Below are positions 10,301 to 18,712 of a stretch of DNA of 64,000 bases, piece by piece. Position numbers and translations under genes: made by a program. Below the pieces are notes generated by a model. That model ran no database searches. It saw only the letters and a list, made by a program, of their open reading frames with translations, and was not told the origin of the DNA. Source of the DNA: Corbicula japonica (taxonomy: Eukaryota; Mollusca; Bivalvia; Venerida; Cyrenidae); the NCBI GenBank assembly GCA_038501625.1, contig JAZAYU010000005.1:4278001-4342000 (forward strand), read 5' to 3'. Each line of letters opens with the position of its first letter. Positions within the stretch are counted from its first letter, which is position 1.

Positions 10301-13262
10301 GTTTTGGTCAGTCATAAAGTTGTTACATGATAACTTTCAACTTTTTGGCCAAATTCCCAATGAAAATTTAAAGTTGTTGTCCAAACCCTCTGAACCCCAT
10401 CTGGATCCGCCCCTGGTGCCACATTTGTTAGAGTAATTCTACTATCTGTTTTTATTTTCCCGCTCTATAATTTCTAAATCGCGCTTTATTTAAATACATA
10501 TAGTTGGAAATTTTAGCGTTGTTTATCGAGGACCTGTTGTTAATAATTTGTGGTTTTATCTACCACAAATACTGGATGTTCGATTAAATTTTAATAACTG
10601 TGAATACTTTTTATTTTTGCAAAGTATGTATTTGGTAGAGTAATTCAGCCTCTATAAGATTTATGTTATAAGTATAAGACAATTGATTTTCCAGGGGATT
10701 GTCTATGAAACTTACTACATGTGAAATATTTGCAGCCAATTAATTTGAAGAAACATGTCATACTAAAGATATAATGAATAATTATAATTACTTATGTCTG
10801 ACAAAAACTAACACAATTGGCATGCATACTCTTGTAATTATCCATCAACCAAATAAATTCTGTTTCAGTTTTTATTCGGCAAATCGGCAAATATTTGCTT
10901 AAGTTACAGTAGCAAACAGAAATACAGTGTTGTCACGAAATACAATATGACAAATAAATATCAACAACAAAATATCAGCAGCTTCATACAATATGAAAAC
11001 AAATGCACCAATAAAATTTTACGCCCAGCTGATGTTATTTTTTAAGTCCATCGCATAATTCAGTAGTGCACCGGTAATTTACATACATGTATCTACCGGC
11101 GCACAGCTACGTTGTATTTTATTGGACATACAAATAAAACTTAACACGAAGCATAAACTATTAGGTAAAACTGTATCGTTAATGCCGATGCACTGCATCA
11201 GTATTTTTACCTGAAACTTTATACTTATACGTCCGACGTATTAATTTATAAACTCGATTTATGACTTTACGGATGCATCGGTCATTTTTGTTTGTAGGTT
11301 CATCTTAATCATCTTTTGAGTCTTCTATTGCGCCAGAGAAAAGTGTGTCTTCAACATCACACCTTACGTAACATCATGCCTAATTGACCAAGGGCGATAT
11401 TTTCATTAATTCCCATCATTTCACAAGCTTTGTGTGACTTTAAAGATCATGCCAGAGGGTGTTGTCATCTTTTAAGGGCTTGCCACACTCCTCCCAATCC
11501 TGTTCATCGATAAAAAGAAAATTATCAAAATCTCAATAATGGCAAAATGCCGTTCAATGAAACTTTGCACAAATGAATGACACTAATGTATCTTGATTTT
11601 GCATACAGTAAGACACGTTAGAATAGTAAAGAAAACAAGCTAGGCCTTAAAATTCCTTAAAATTCTATTTACATAAATTCACAAAAATAAGCGATACAAA
11701 ACATAATTTTAAATTCCCACGCGAGTGCAATGTTACTGACAAGAAAATGTTGTGTACTTTGTAAAAAAACTTTCAACTACTAAAAGAGAAATCAGTGATT
11801 GTTATCCGTTTACGCAACCAGGAAGCGACCAGAAAATTGAAGGTCAAACACACTTTTACTAATATCTCGTAAAGTTTACATATGTAAGTTACGAGGACAC
11901 AATAAATTGTTGTCAGTATCATATTACTCATGTGGGCATTTCAAATGATGTTTTGTGTTGTTTAGTTTTTCTGAATTTATGCAAATAGAAGTTGAGGGGA
12001 TTTTTAGATCTCGCTATTTTTCTTTACTGCTCAAACGTGTCTTACCATCTGCAAAATAAAGATACATTAATAACATACATTTGTGCAAAAATTCATTTAA
12101 CGGCATTTTGCCGTTATTGAGATTTTGATAATTTTCTTTTTATCGATGAACAGGATTGGGAGGAGTGTGGCAAGCCCTTAACCAAGCGACGAATCTCATA
12201 CTTGTCACGAAATGTGTAAATATAATTCCATTTATCGGAAATAATTCGTGACACGGAAAGAAATATTTAAAGCCGAGTCAAACGAGTCGTTAAATGACAA
12301 TTTGACTTTATAAAAAGAGTCGTTTAAATATCTTAAAATCATCATGTACGCGTGTAGATGAATATATCCCTGCAAAATATTTATTTGTGCAATAGTCGCT
12401 GTATCGGAAAAATGTACAGCCAGATCGAGAATAGAACTCGAGACCCCTTGATTACAGGGTGAATGATCTTTGAATTTTTCCGGACCGCTTACAACTCCCC
12501 TCCACAAATACATATGTAGTACATATCAAGCACACTCTTCCTCCAATTTCATAGCATAATTTTATATAAACAACTGCAGGTGTCTTAGACTAACTATGCA
12601 AAACTGCCAAGGGCCCTGTTAAGGCAGACTCTTTTTGCCAAAATGTCACAGGGTGAGAAAAAAATTGCAACCAAAACAGTAAACTCAAGCCCGGGGCACG
12701 TCGCTTATAGGGCGAGTGCTCTCTCGACTGAAGTCTTCTTCCAAAACAGTGGCTAGATTCGTGCAACATGATCATACAACGGGACAAATCAATAAGACTT
12801 ACAGGACATTTTCTGCAGATTGTAAGAGAGTATTGTCAAACTTTTGAACATATCGACATTTTCTTTCCTCACGACTAAATCCCCAAGTCCGGTCACCGCG
12901 GGCAACTTCAGATGTTGTGCTAAACGGCCCGATGCTTCGAGGCCTTGAGAGCATGCAGGGCCAATAACTCCCTTTATATTCTCATTGTAATATAAATCCG
13001 CCAATATTCCGACGGGTGGCTCGTAGGGACATACTCCAGAATAGTTGCGTTTTATGTCACGTAGTGTTATGCCGTACAAGGCAGCGGCATCCTCTATCGC
13101 AATGTCAATAGCGGCACCAACACGTCGCATATCGAAGGGTTCCGGTGCCGACTCCATTAAGACGACTCCAACTTTTATAACCGTGCCGGTCACCATTTTT
13201 GTTTTTAAATTCAAACACATAACCAACACTGATAATTTCAAAATAAACCTCAGTTTTTCCAT
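1245..13262 (-). CDS. Receptor guanylyl cyclase gene A, exons 1-9 (3' part outside window)
   Basis: Membrane receptor guanylyl cyclase of the natriuretic-peptide-receptor type, a single-pass protein that makes cGMP when its extracellular ANF-receptor-like domain binds ligand. Nine exons join in consistent phase: 13262-12803, 9556-9344, 8096-7950, 7223-7069, 6751-6616, 5536-5442, 4593-4461, 3091-3004 and 1371-1245, giving 518 codons. Order: signal peptide, ectodomain of about 420 residues, juxtamembrane PKCGYSNELC, transmembrane helix, start of the kinase-homology domain. The cyclase domain must lie beyond base 1, because no matching exon is visible in 1-1244. Exons 3-9 have the same lengths as those of gene C. 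The ligand is unknown. Exon boundaries are my reading of splice signals and homology and are untested by RNA. Confidence 0.9.
1397..1541. repeat. Fold-back element, arms of about 60 bp
   Basis: The left arm, starting CCAGTGTAAGATAGAAATAT, and the reverse complement of the right arm (CCAGTGAAAGATAGAAATAT) match with a few mismatches and meet near 1470. A further 'TTCACTGGAAAGCATAA' end near 1805-1822 suggests that the repeat may extend to there. Confidence 0.75.
2268..2543 (+). pseudogene. LINE reverse-transcriptase C-terminal fragment
   Basis: The translation contains LVYKTLLHNV, YNLRSNSMQYFIHPKLNTEF and KKTFSYSGLKF. This reproduces the 'YNLRs...P..+Te..kksFsYsG..lWN.LP' ending common to many animal non-LTR retrotransposon ORF2 proteins. 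Only the terminal ~85 residues are present and the usual tryptophan of the last motif is missing. It is a 5'-truncated dead insertion in intron 8 of gene A, antisense to that gene. Confidence 0.7.
3004..3091 (-). CDS. Gene A exon 8: transmembrane segment
   Basis: 88 nt, phase 1 to 2. It encodes ADQTTT followed by a hydrophobic run of about 22 residues (IIVICVTITVVSTIVFVVIA) and ends VYR at a GTATTT donor. This is the single transmembrane helix of the receptor. Its counterpart in gene C is exon 8, where the 3' end is tandemly repeated. Here it is single-copy. Confidence 0.9.
3339..3486. repeat. 74-bp tandem duplication in gene A intron 7
   Basis: Two copies (3339-3412 and 3413-3486) share TTTACTTATCTACCAGGGCC and the following bases with a handful of differences. 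No exon of the receptor lies on it. Confidence 0.85.
3768..3831 (-). repeat. tRNA-like SINE head remnant
   Basis: On the minus strand it has a box-A-like TAGCACAATCGGGAAAG and a box-B-like GGGTTCGATTTC about 30 nt later, as in tRNA-derived SINE promoters. The acceptor stem does not pair, so this is not a functional tRNA gene. Confidence 0.4.
3832..3868 (-). other. G-rich tract (potential G-quadruplex) on the sense strand of gene A
   Basis: The plus strand carries at least five runs of four or more C separated by one to three bases. The minus strand, which is the pre-mRNA strand of gene A, therefore has the matching G runs. It lies in intron 7, downstream of the exon 7 donor array. Confidence 0.7.
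4018..4540 (-). repeat. 69-bp tandem array spanning exon A7 3' end and its splice donor
   Basis: Seven units with donor positions 4460, 4391, 4322, 4253, 4184, 4115 and 4046, a spacing of exactly 69 bp. Each unit carries the codons for PLDQPKCGYSNELCITII followed by GTAAGAGTTC. The second donor is destroyed (AT for GT at 4391-4390); the others keep GT. One frame stays open across the whole array, each unit adding 23 residues and two cysteines without changing phase. Gene C has only one copy of this segment. Confidence 0.95.
4461..4593 (-). CDS. Gene A exon 7: juxtamembrane ectodomain, proximal donor
   Basis: 133 nt, phase 0 to 1, if the first donor (GTAAGA at 4460) is used. It encodes LVGRFRGATNKYY, VEIVWPKGQPL and PKCGYSNELC, the two-cysteine motif just before the membrane. 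The last part of the exon plus its donor is repeated six more times downstream. The frame stays open through all of them to 4018, so longer in-frame versions of this exon are possible. Confidence 0.9.
4880..5345. repeat. Degenerate AT-rich minisatellite in gene A intron 6
   Basis: Imperfect repeats of AAGAGCATTGCAAAAGAAC-like units with variable spacing. Overlapping open frames on both strands here are by-products of the biased composition. Confidence 0.8.
5442..5536 (-). CDS. Gene A exon 6: ANF-receptor domain
   Basis: 95 nt, phase 1 to 0. It encodes ITGPVKVDEVGNRVADFDLF then DMTSPVTREFR, matching the 'GitG.v.iD.nGdR..dy.l.d' strand of ANF-receptor domains. The protein is identical to that of gene C exon 6. 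The acceptor here is AAG with a poor pyrimidine tract, against CAG in gene C. The donor is GTAAGT. Confidence 0.9.
6205..6372. repeat. Dispersed repeat, copy 1 (gene A intron 5)
   Basis: Shares AAAGCATTGAAAGTACT, GCAGTTTGTTACTAT, GTCAAGAGTCAGAAA and GGGTCT.CCGAC in the same order with 9577-9726, where the match is about 80% by eye. Both lie in gene A introns. Confidence 0.75.
6616..6751 (-). CDS. Gene A exon 5: ANF-receptor domain
   Basis: 136 nt, phase 0 to 1. It encodes VNYFITAFYDSAIYLALSYK and then the helix ending RLWNTTFQG, the conserved ectodomain helix with 'FYDA..LYA..L' character. The protein is identical to that of gene C exon 5. Confidence 0.93.
6795..6965. repeat. Probable MITE fragment with GCGGATCC / GGATCCAGG-like ends
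   Basis: GCGGATCCGGGGGG near 6806 and GATCGAATG/GATCCAGGATC-type sequence near 6950-6965 resemble the ends of the element at 10263-10424. No coding sequence. Confidence 0.35.
7069..7223 (-). CDS. Gene A exon 4: ANF-receptor domain
   Basis: 155 nt, phase 1 to 0, ending at GTAAGC. It encodes AYESLLLLTLRQPDNPEYEA and on to YGYTFQPDEN. Only a few residues differ from gene C exon 4 (IA/VP near the start, DEN/EEK at the end). Confidence 0.92.
7950..8096 (-). CDS. Gene A exon 3: ANF-receptor domain
   Basis: 147 nt, phase 1 to 1, with acceptor TTTTCAG and donor GTTAGT. It encodes IIFCNSDVLRDILYRAYHLG followed by DYVFITMELFPSDWLGYYTRFLRG, the 'multiple sites of ligand-lobe packing' region of receptor cyclases. 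It differs from gene C exon 3 by a single residue (R/Q before FLRG). Confidence 0.92.
8226..8375. repeat. Dispersed repeat also found, duplicated, at 61395-61690
   Basis: Shares TTCTTCATGAAACTTTCAAA, CACGTGATGATGACA, TTCTTTAGGT, GAGTTATTCCCCTTT and CACGAAAACT.AACGTTGAC in order with the two tandem units in gene C intron 3. Confidence 0.75.
8400..8875. repeat. Dispersed repeat family member (gene A intron 2)
   Basis: Alignable in order with parts of 11520-11990, 37640-37880 and 62545-62790: a region near 'GTCGATAAAAATAGAAAA', then 'AAAGCTAGACC', then 'TTACGCGTCCACGAA', then a 'GTTGTCAGTAACATATTACT' block. Non-coding. Confidence 0.6.
9344..9556 (-). CDS. Gene A exon 2: ANF-receptor domain
   Basis: 213 nt between a pyrimidine-rich CAG acceptor and a GTAAGG donor, phase 1 to phase 1. 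It encodes the segment around AYNWRHTAILYD, the usual 'xxNWxxxxxLYD' strand of receptor cyclases, and ends at LLIEASAYARG. The same exon end begins gene C at the right edge of the window. Confidence 0.9.
9577..9726. repeat. Dispersed repeat, copy 2 (gene A intron 1)
   Basis: Homologous to 6205-6372. It begins 20 bases upstream of the exon 2 acceptor, so it abuts the splice site. Confidence 0.75.
10263..10424. mobile_element. Short MITE-like element
   Basis: The ends CCAGGGCCGGAT and ATCCGCCCCTGG are near-perfect inverted repeats enclosing 160 bp of non-coding sequence. Confidence 0.5.
11476..12177. mobile_element. TTAA-flanked TIR element (piggyBac-type target site)
   Basis: The arms start GGGCTTGCCACACTCCTCCC and match for about 90 bp (left 11476-11560; right 12095-12177, reverse complement) with very few differences. 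Each side is flanked by TTAA (11472-11475 and 12178-12181), the target site of piggyBac-like transposons. The interior belongs to a dispersed family also seen near 8400, 37640 and 62545. There is no transposase ORF. It lies in intron 1 of gene A. Confidence 0.75.
12803..13262 (-). CDS. Gene A exon 1: start codon, signal peptide, N-terminal ANF-receptor lobe
   Basis: Encodes 153 codons plus one base. The start at 13262 is the first in-frame ATG and is followed by a short basic stretch and a hydrophobic signal peptide. The mature part opens with IKVGVVLMESAPEPFDMRR, typical of the ANF-receptor fold. VIGPACS and the conserved GRLAQHLKLPAVTGLGDLV follow. The exon ends in phase 1 at a GTAAGT donor. 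Confidence 0.9.
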
Positions 13263-14639
13263 GATTATATTTTAATACAGTTAATGTCAGTATGATAAGA
13301 CACACGATAAACTGGTAGAAATGCAAATTCAGTTAATTGTGAAAAAAAAAATATTTATAAAGTTTTATATGAAGATTGAATTAAGGATTTAACACTTTGA
13401 TTTAAACCAAGCAGTTAAAGAGGACAGAATATTCAAGAAAATGTACATTCCATGCGTGTGAATGACACATACATCCTTATCTAATCGTCTAAAACAAACT
13501 CGTCTTATGACGATATAAATGTTTAAATATTTGATATATTTCTGATTTTCAATCCAAACAGGTGTTGGCACTCATTTGTGGGCCAATGACAATCCAGGCT
13601 TTGTCAACTTTTCTGTAGCTATATAACGTTTAAAGCCATTCTGATAATAAATATTTTAATAATTATTATAATATCTTTTCAACTCTATTGATATGTTTTT
13701 TCCGCATTTCACGAGTAATTAACGCATAAACACATTCATTCACAGGAATTTCTGTTGCAATATCGAAATCTATTAGATACGTTCACGCCTATGTGTCATT
13801 CTAAATTACTTTACCACGTCAGAGATTACCATGTATACATTTATGATATTACATTCTCACATTCTTACCAATGTTTACCCTGTTTACGACACCCATGGCG
13901 AATTTACGATTACATTTAAAGGCTAATTACTTGTAAATAGTCCACCGGATGTTACTACTCGGGCTATTCAGACAATGGCTGACACTAAATAGTAGGGATG
14001 GCATCGAATGTTCGAATATTCGAATGCCGACGTGGCATTCGAATACTTTTTTAATATTCGAATATTAAATTTTGTAAAATGAAATATAAAGAAAATCAAA
14101 TAAATTTAAATTATTTCGTGTAAGGACGTTTTGTTTTCCCCCTAAACATGCTAATGTGCAATTAACAAAAACACCTGGTGTTATTAAGACCTGTCATAGT
14201 CAATATATTGGCCCCCAATAAACAGCAATAGAGTTCTTTCATATTGTTACTTCCCCTTAGCGCTCTCTAAAATTGAAGAGCATAATTAGTCGATAACTGC
14301 AAGCGAGGGGGCATTGTTTACTATGTTAATATGACTAAGAGATTATAAAATTAAGATCATGTTGATTAATTATTTCAAATTTATAAATAAGTGAGTTCAG
14401 TCAAATAAAGAAGAATTTACAAAAATGTTATGATCATTTACAAGAACATCAAGAAAGGTTATGCGCATTTTAACAGTGTTCATCGCGATGTTTTCAGGAT
14501 GCGAGTATCCAACGGATTTGTTTGATTTTTTTATGAAAATAATCACGTGAATTTTGTTTACTGAAAATGAATATGATGTGTAATTGCAATTCAGACGAAC
14601 ACTATCGGATATTTTACCGTTTTACGGCATTTTTTGGTA
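13263..14639. other. Upstream flank of gene A exon 1 / interval before the LINE
   Basis: No exon is seen. The promoter of the 1A transcript should be here, but no convincing TATA or initiator is claimed. A hAT-like terminus occurs near 13994-14060. Confidence 0.4.
13994..14065. mobile_element. hAT-like left terminus (partner not certain)
   Basis: TAGGGATGGCATCGAATG followed by inverted TTCGAATATTCGAA motifs resembles the left end of the complete hAT element at 43652. Similar subterminal motifs (TATTCGAATATTCGAATAC) occur at 20550-20605, which might be the right end of an older element split by the LINE. No terminal TAGGGATGGG or target duplication was found there. Confidence 0.4.
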
Positions 14640-14676
14640 ACGCTATAATTATTTGTGGAATGAGACACATATGTAG

Positions 14677-17600
14677 GACACATGTGGGGAGAACAGCGAT
14701 GTAAAGTTTTGTTTACTAAATATACAGGGTTTGATGGGTAAATCATACAATAAATTAAATGATGGTGAATTGTTGTCTATTATTAAATCTAATGATATTA
14801 TTATGTTAACAGAAACTTGGTTAAATGAGTTTTGTAATTTTGATATAGAAGGCTATAAGACACACTTTATACATAGAACACAGAAAAAACTAGGCACAAA
14901 GAGAGATAGTGGGGGTTTATTAATATACGTATCTGATATATTGTCAAATAAAGTTCATTTTGCAAAATCATATGAAGACAGTATTTTATGGATAAAACTG
15001 GATAAAGAATTATTTGATTTTTCAGAGGATGTGTTGCTCTGTTTGTGTTACAATATTCCTGCTGGTAGTAGTAGACAATTATTTGTCAATGAAAATATCT
15101 TTGATAAAATTGTAGAAGATATTTTGTTTTTTAATGATAAATATACTAATTGTAACTTTGTTATTACAGGAGATTTAAACGCTCGAATAGGCTTAAAACC
15201 AGATTATGTAGAAAATGAATATTTGTGTAATTTAGATTTTATGCCTGATGATTATGTTGAAGATGGTATTTTACCTAGAAATAGCCAAGATAAAACCATT
15301 AATGATGAGGGAAAACTATTGTTAAATTTTTGTAAACTTACAGGTTTAAGAGTATGTAATGGTAGAGTATTAGATGATAAGCAGGGTAAATATACATGTG
15401 TAAAAAGTGCTGGTAGTAGTGTTGTTGACTATGTTTTGTGTAAACCTGAATTATTTAGTTTCTTCTCAAAGTTCCAAGTATTGGATCCGAACATTTGGTC
15501 TGATCATTGTATGATAAATTTCACATTAGGAACAATTGGCTGTCATCAAAAAGAAATTTCAGAAACTAGCAAATCTTATGAGCAATTGGAATATGTATAC
15601 AAATGGGATAAAGATAAGCAGATTACGTATGAAAATGTTTTAAACAGTGAAACATATTTTAACGATTTTCAACGTTTGATTGGAAGTTTAAGTAATATGC
15701 AGGACAAAACACAGATTGATGAAAACTTACAAACATTTTATTTAGTTATAGATGAGGTATGCTCACCCCTGTTCAGGAAAAATGTTAAATCAAACAAGGT
15801 TGCAAAACCTATAACAAAAATTAGTCAACCATGGTATGATCATGCATGCAAAGAGAAACAAAAACATTTTTATGATAATCTAAATATATTTAGAAATGAA
15901 CAAAGTGATAGTAGTAGAATTAATATGGTATTTTCCAGGTCCGATTATAAAGAATTTATTAGACAGCGTAAAAGATCATATGATGCATTACAATTGAATA
16001 AGCTAGAAAACTTGAAATTAAAAAATGCAAAAGAATATTGGAAAATGTTAAAAGGATTATGCACCCCATCACAACGGACAAAATTAACTACAGATGAGTT
16101 TGAACAGTATTTTAAGGCAATTAATGATTCCAATAGTAGATTTTTTCAAGCAGATGAAGATATTATTGATTTTAATGAACGATATATTAACAATGAGTTG
16201 CAGTGCATGTTTCAAGAATTAAATATTGATATTACATATGAAGAGATAGTTTATGCATGTAAACAGCTTAATACTGGGAGATCGGCAGGGCCGGATTTAG
16301 TTTTAAATGAATTTTTTAAATATGGTATTACCTGTCCACATTTTCTGGAATATTTGCATCAATTATTTAACAAGTTATTTGAGTTAGGGTATTTTCCAGA
16401 AAAATGGTCCGAGGGTTTTATTGTTCCATTGTTCAAAAAAGGTGACGTGAATATGGTTGAAAATTATCGTGGAATCACATTATTAAGTACAATGGGTAAG
16501 CTTTTCACAAAGGTATTAAACAATAGATTAACATATTGGGCTGAGAATTACAATGTATATATTGAAGCACAAGCAGGTTTTAGAAAAAATATGGGCACTG
16601 TTGATAATATTTTTGTACTACACGGTGTAATTAATCATGTTTTAAATACAGGGAAACGACTTTACGCAGCATTTGTAGATTTTACCAAAGCTTTTGATTT
16701 TGTAGTCAGAGATATTATTTGGTACAAATTATTGAAATTAGGAGTAAGAGGGAAAATTCTAAATGTCATTCAATCCATCTATGAAAATGTTAAATCAAAA
16801 ATAAAGCATCACAATACATTAAGTGATGATTTCAGTTGCCTATTAGGAGTGAGACAGGGCGAGAGTTTATCTCCTTTTCTTTTTTCCATGTATTTAAATG
16901 ATATAGAGGAAAATTTTATGTTAAATGGATTTGAAGGAATAGATATTGGACTGTTAAAATTATTTTTATTATTATATGCAGATGATATAGTTATTTTCTC
17001 AGAAACAGAATCCGGATTACAAAAAGGGTTAGACATTTTATATGAATATTGTTTGAGATGGAAATTGACTGTTAATGTGGAAAAAACCAAGATAATGATA
17101 TTTAAAAAGAGTGGAAGGATAAGACAAAATATTCAGTTTATGTATGATAATAAAATTATTGAAATAGTAAGTAAATTCACTTATTTAGGTATTGTTTTCA
17201 CTAGTGGTGGTGCCTTTGGAGAAACCACAGAAGCATTATGTGGTCAGGCACAAAAAGCTATTTTTAAATTGAATTCATATTTATATAAATACCCGGGTAT
17301 TAAAATTAGTCATTCTTTAGAATTGTTTGATAAATTAATTTTACCTATTTTGCATTATGGAAGTGAAGTCTGGGGCTTTAACGAAGGAATAAATGTTGAA
17401 AGAGTACATTTACAGTATTGTAAAAGAATACTTGGTGTCAGACCCCAAACGCAAAATGATTTTATTTATGGTGAATTGGGTAGAACAAATATAAAAACAT
17501 TAAGATATGTAAATATTATTAGATATTGGTTAAAAATTGTTTGTCTAAACGAATTGAAATATGTTAAAAGTGTTTACAAAACCATGATACAAGAATTGGA

Positions 17601-18177
17601 AAGAAACCCAGGCAAAAATTCTTGGGTAAAATCAGTTAAAAATTTATTGGATAATTTAGGATTTAATCAAGTTTGGATTTTTCAAGGTGTGGGTAATGTC
17701 AACATATTTATGACAGTTTTTAAAGAAAGAGTTAGGAATCATTTTCAGCAAAATTGGAATGTTAATTTAAATGAATCGTCTAGAGCAAGGACATATAAGT
17801 TGTTTTCAGATTGGAAATTTCAACCTTACTTGGATGTGATAAAAATTGTTAAATTTAGAGAAGCATACACACGTTTTAGAATATCAGCTCACAGGTTAGC
17901 TATTGAAAGTGGTAGATGGCATAAACCAGTAAAAATACCATACGACAATCGAAAATGTTTTGCATGTAATACTTTAGAAGATGAATTCCACTTTTTATTA
18001 GAATGTCCGATTTATATAGAAATTAGAAAACTGTACATAAAAAGATACTATCGAGAACACCCAAATATGGTAAAATTTATAGAATTGATGAAATGTGAAA
18101 ATATAACAATTATAAAAAATGTAGCTACTTTTATACAAAAAGCCTTCGAACTTAGAAGTAGTATAAACAATTTATAA
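14677..18177 (+). CDS. LINE ORF: AP endonuclease plus reverse transcriptase
   Basis: Target-primed retrotransposition protein. The open frame runs from the stop at 14674 to TAA at 18175. The first ATG is 14734, but homology clearly starts earlier (LLNIQGLMGKSYNKL), so the true initiator is missing or upstream. Counting from 14731, the endonuclease has LTETW near residue 27, GDLNAR near 147 and SDH near 257. The reverse transcriptase has NYRGITLLS, FVDFTKAFD near 647, GVRQGESLSPFLF and LLYADD near 748. A CX2CX7HX4C zinc-knuckle-like motif follows near 1075. All catalytic residues expected for both domains are present and there are no internal stops. RTE, CR1 and other clades cannot be separated by eye. 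Confidence 0.93.
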   Translation, partial: DTCGENSDVKFCLLNIQGLMGKSYNKLNDGELLSIIKSNDIIMLTETWLNEFCNFDIEGYKTHFIHRTQKKLGTKRDSGGLLIYVSDILSNKVHFAKSYEDSILWIKLDKELFDFSEDVLLCLCYNIPAGSSRQLFVNENIFDKIVEDILFFNDKYTNCNFVITGDLNARIGLKPDYVENEYLCNLDFMPDDYVEDGILPRNSQDKTINDEGKLLLNFCKLTGLRVCNGRVLDDKQGKYTCVKSAGSSVVDYVLCKPELFSFFSKFQVLDPNIWSDHCMINFTLGTIGCHQKEISETSKSYEQLEYVYKWDKDKQITYENVLNSETYFNDFQRLIGSLSNMQDKTQIDENLQTFYLVIDEVCSPLFRKNVKSNKVAKPITKISQPWYDHACKEKQKHFYDNLNIFRNEQSDSSRINMVFSRSDYKEFIRQRKRSYDALQLNKLENLKLKNAKEYWKMLKGLCTPSQRTKLTTDEFEQYFKAINDSNSRFFQADEDIIDFNERYINNELQCMFQELNIDITYEEIVYACKQLNTGRSAGPDLVLNEFFKYGITCPHFLEYLHQLFNKLFELGYFPEKWSEGFIVPLFKKGDVNMVENYRGITLLSTMGKLFTKVLNNRLTYWAENYNVYIEAQAGFRKNMGTVDNIFVLHGVINHVLNTGKRLYAAFVDFTKAFDFVVRDIIWYKLLKLGVRGKILNVIQSIYENVKSKIKHHNTLSDDFSCLLGVRQGESLSPFLFSMYLNDIEENFMLNGFEGIDIGLLKLFLLLYADDIVIFSETESGLQKGLDILYEYCLRWKLTVNVEKTKIMIFKKSGRIRQNIQFMYDNKIIEIVSKFTYLGIVFTSGGAFGETTEALCGQAQKAIFKLNSYLYKYPGIKISHSLELFDKLILPILHYGSEVWGFNEGINVERVHLQYCKRILGVRPQTQNDFIYGELGRTNIKTLRYVNIIRYWLKIVCLNELKYVKSVYKTMIQELERNPGKNSWVKSVKNLLDNLGFNQVWIFQGVGNVNIFMTVFKERVRNHFQQNWNVNLNESSRARTYKLFSDWKFQPYLDVIKIVKFREAYTRFRISAHRLAIESGRWHKPVKIPYDNRKCFACNTLEDEFHFLLECPIYIEIRKLYIKRYYREHPNMVKFIELMKCENITIIKNVATFIQKAFELRSSINNL

Positions 18178-18229
18178 TTAAAATTATATATATATTATAC
18201 AATATATTAACCATTTGCTACTTATATAT

Positions 18230-18425
18230 GCATGTGCGGTTGGTACGGATCTGGATCAGCTGGCACATGCGTGCCACCTGATCTGGATCCGAATTGGTTG
18301 CAACTTTGTAAGAAGTAACCTGGTGAATTTAAGGGCGAGGGGTGTGGAGCCTGATCAAATGTCACGGATGTGCCAGGTGATCTGGATATTCACTGTTCGC
18401 CCAGGCTACAAGGGTTTATATATGG
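18230..18425. repeat. CTGATC-rich repeat inside the LINE 3' region
   Basis: Contains inverted GATCTGGATCAGCTGGCACA / ACGGATGTGCCAGGTGATCT-type blocks and GTTCGCCCAGG. The same vocabulary is found inside the TTAA element at 59940-60147, so this may be a related insertion in the LINE tail. Confidence 0.4.
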
Positions 18426-18712
18426 GGGAGAGAGTTAAATAAATTTGTACTCCCCACCTCGGTACTATTTTGACTATTCCTGTTTGCTATATTTGTTTAT
18501 TTATTTATTTTCACTACTCAGTGCATTAGTGACAAATGTTTCAAAAGTAAATGTGCTTGTAAACACAATTGAGATATTGTCATTATACTGTTATTATGTT
18601 GTTTTATAATCAAGGTATAATTGTAAATTAACCACTATATGATTACATGTATATTGACTGTACTCATGGGCCTAAGGCCTTTTGTATGAATAAACTATCT
18701 ATCTATCTATCA

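Larger units (their letters stand above)
14640..18712 (+). mobile_element. Near-complete APE-type LINE retrotransposon
   Basis: The long ORF (14677-18177) is followed by about 530 bp of 3' UTR ending TGAATAAACTATC then (CTAT)n, a short tandem tail typical of several LINE clades. It sits between exons 1B and 1A, antisense to the receptor gene. The 5' boundary is not defined: the sequence upstream of 14677 has no recognisable ORF1. The uninterrupted ORF implies a young insertion. Confidence 0.85.
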
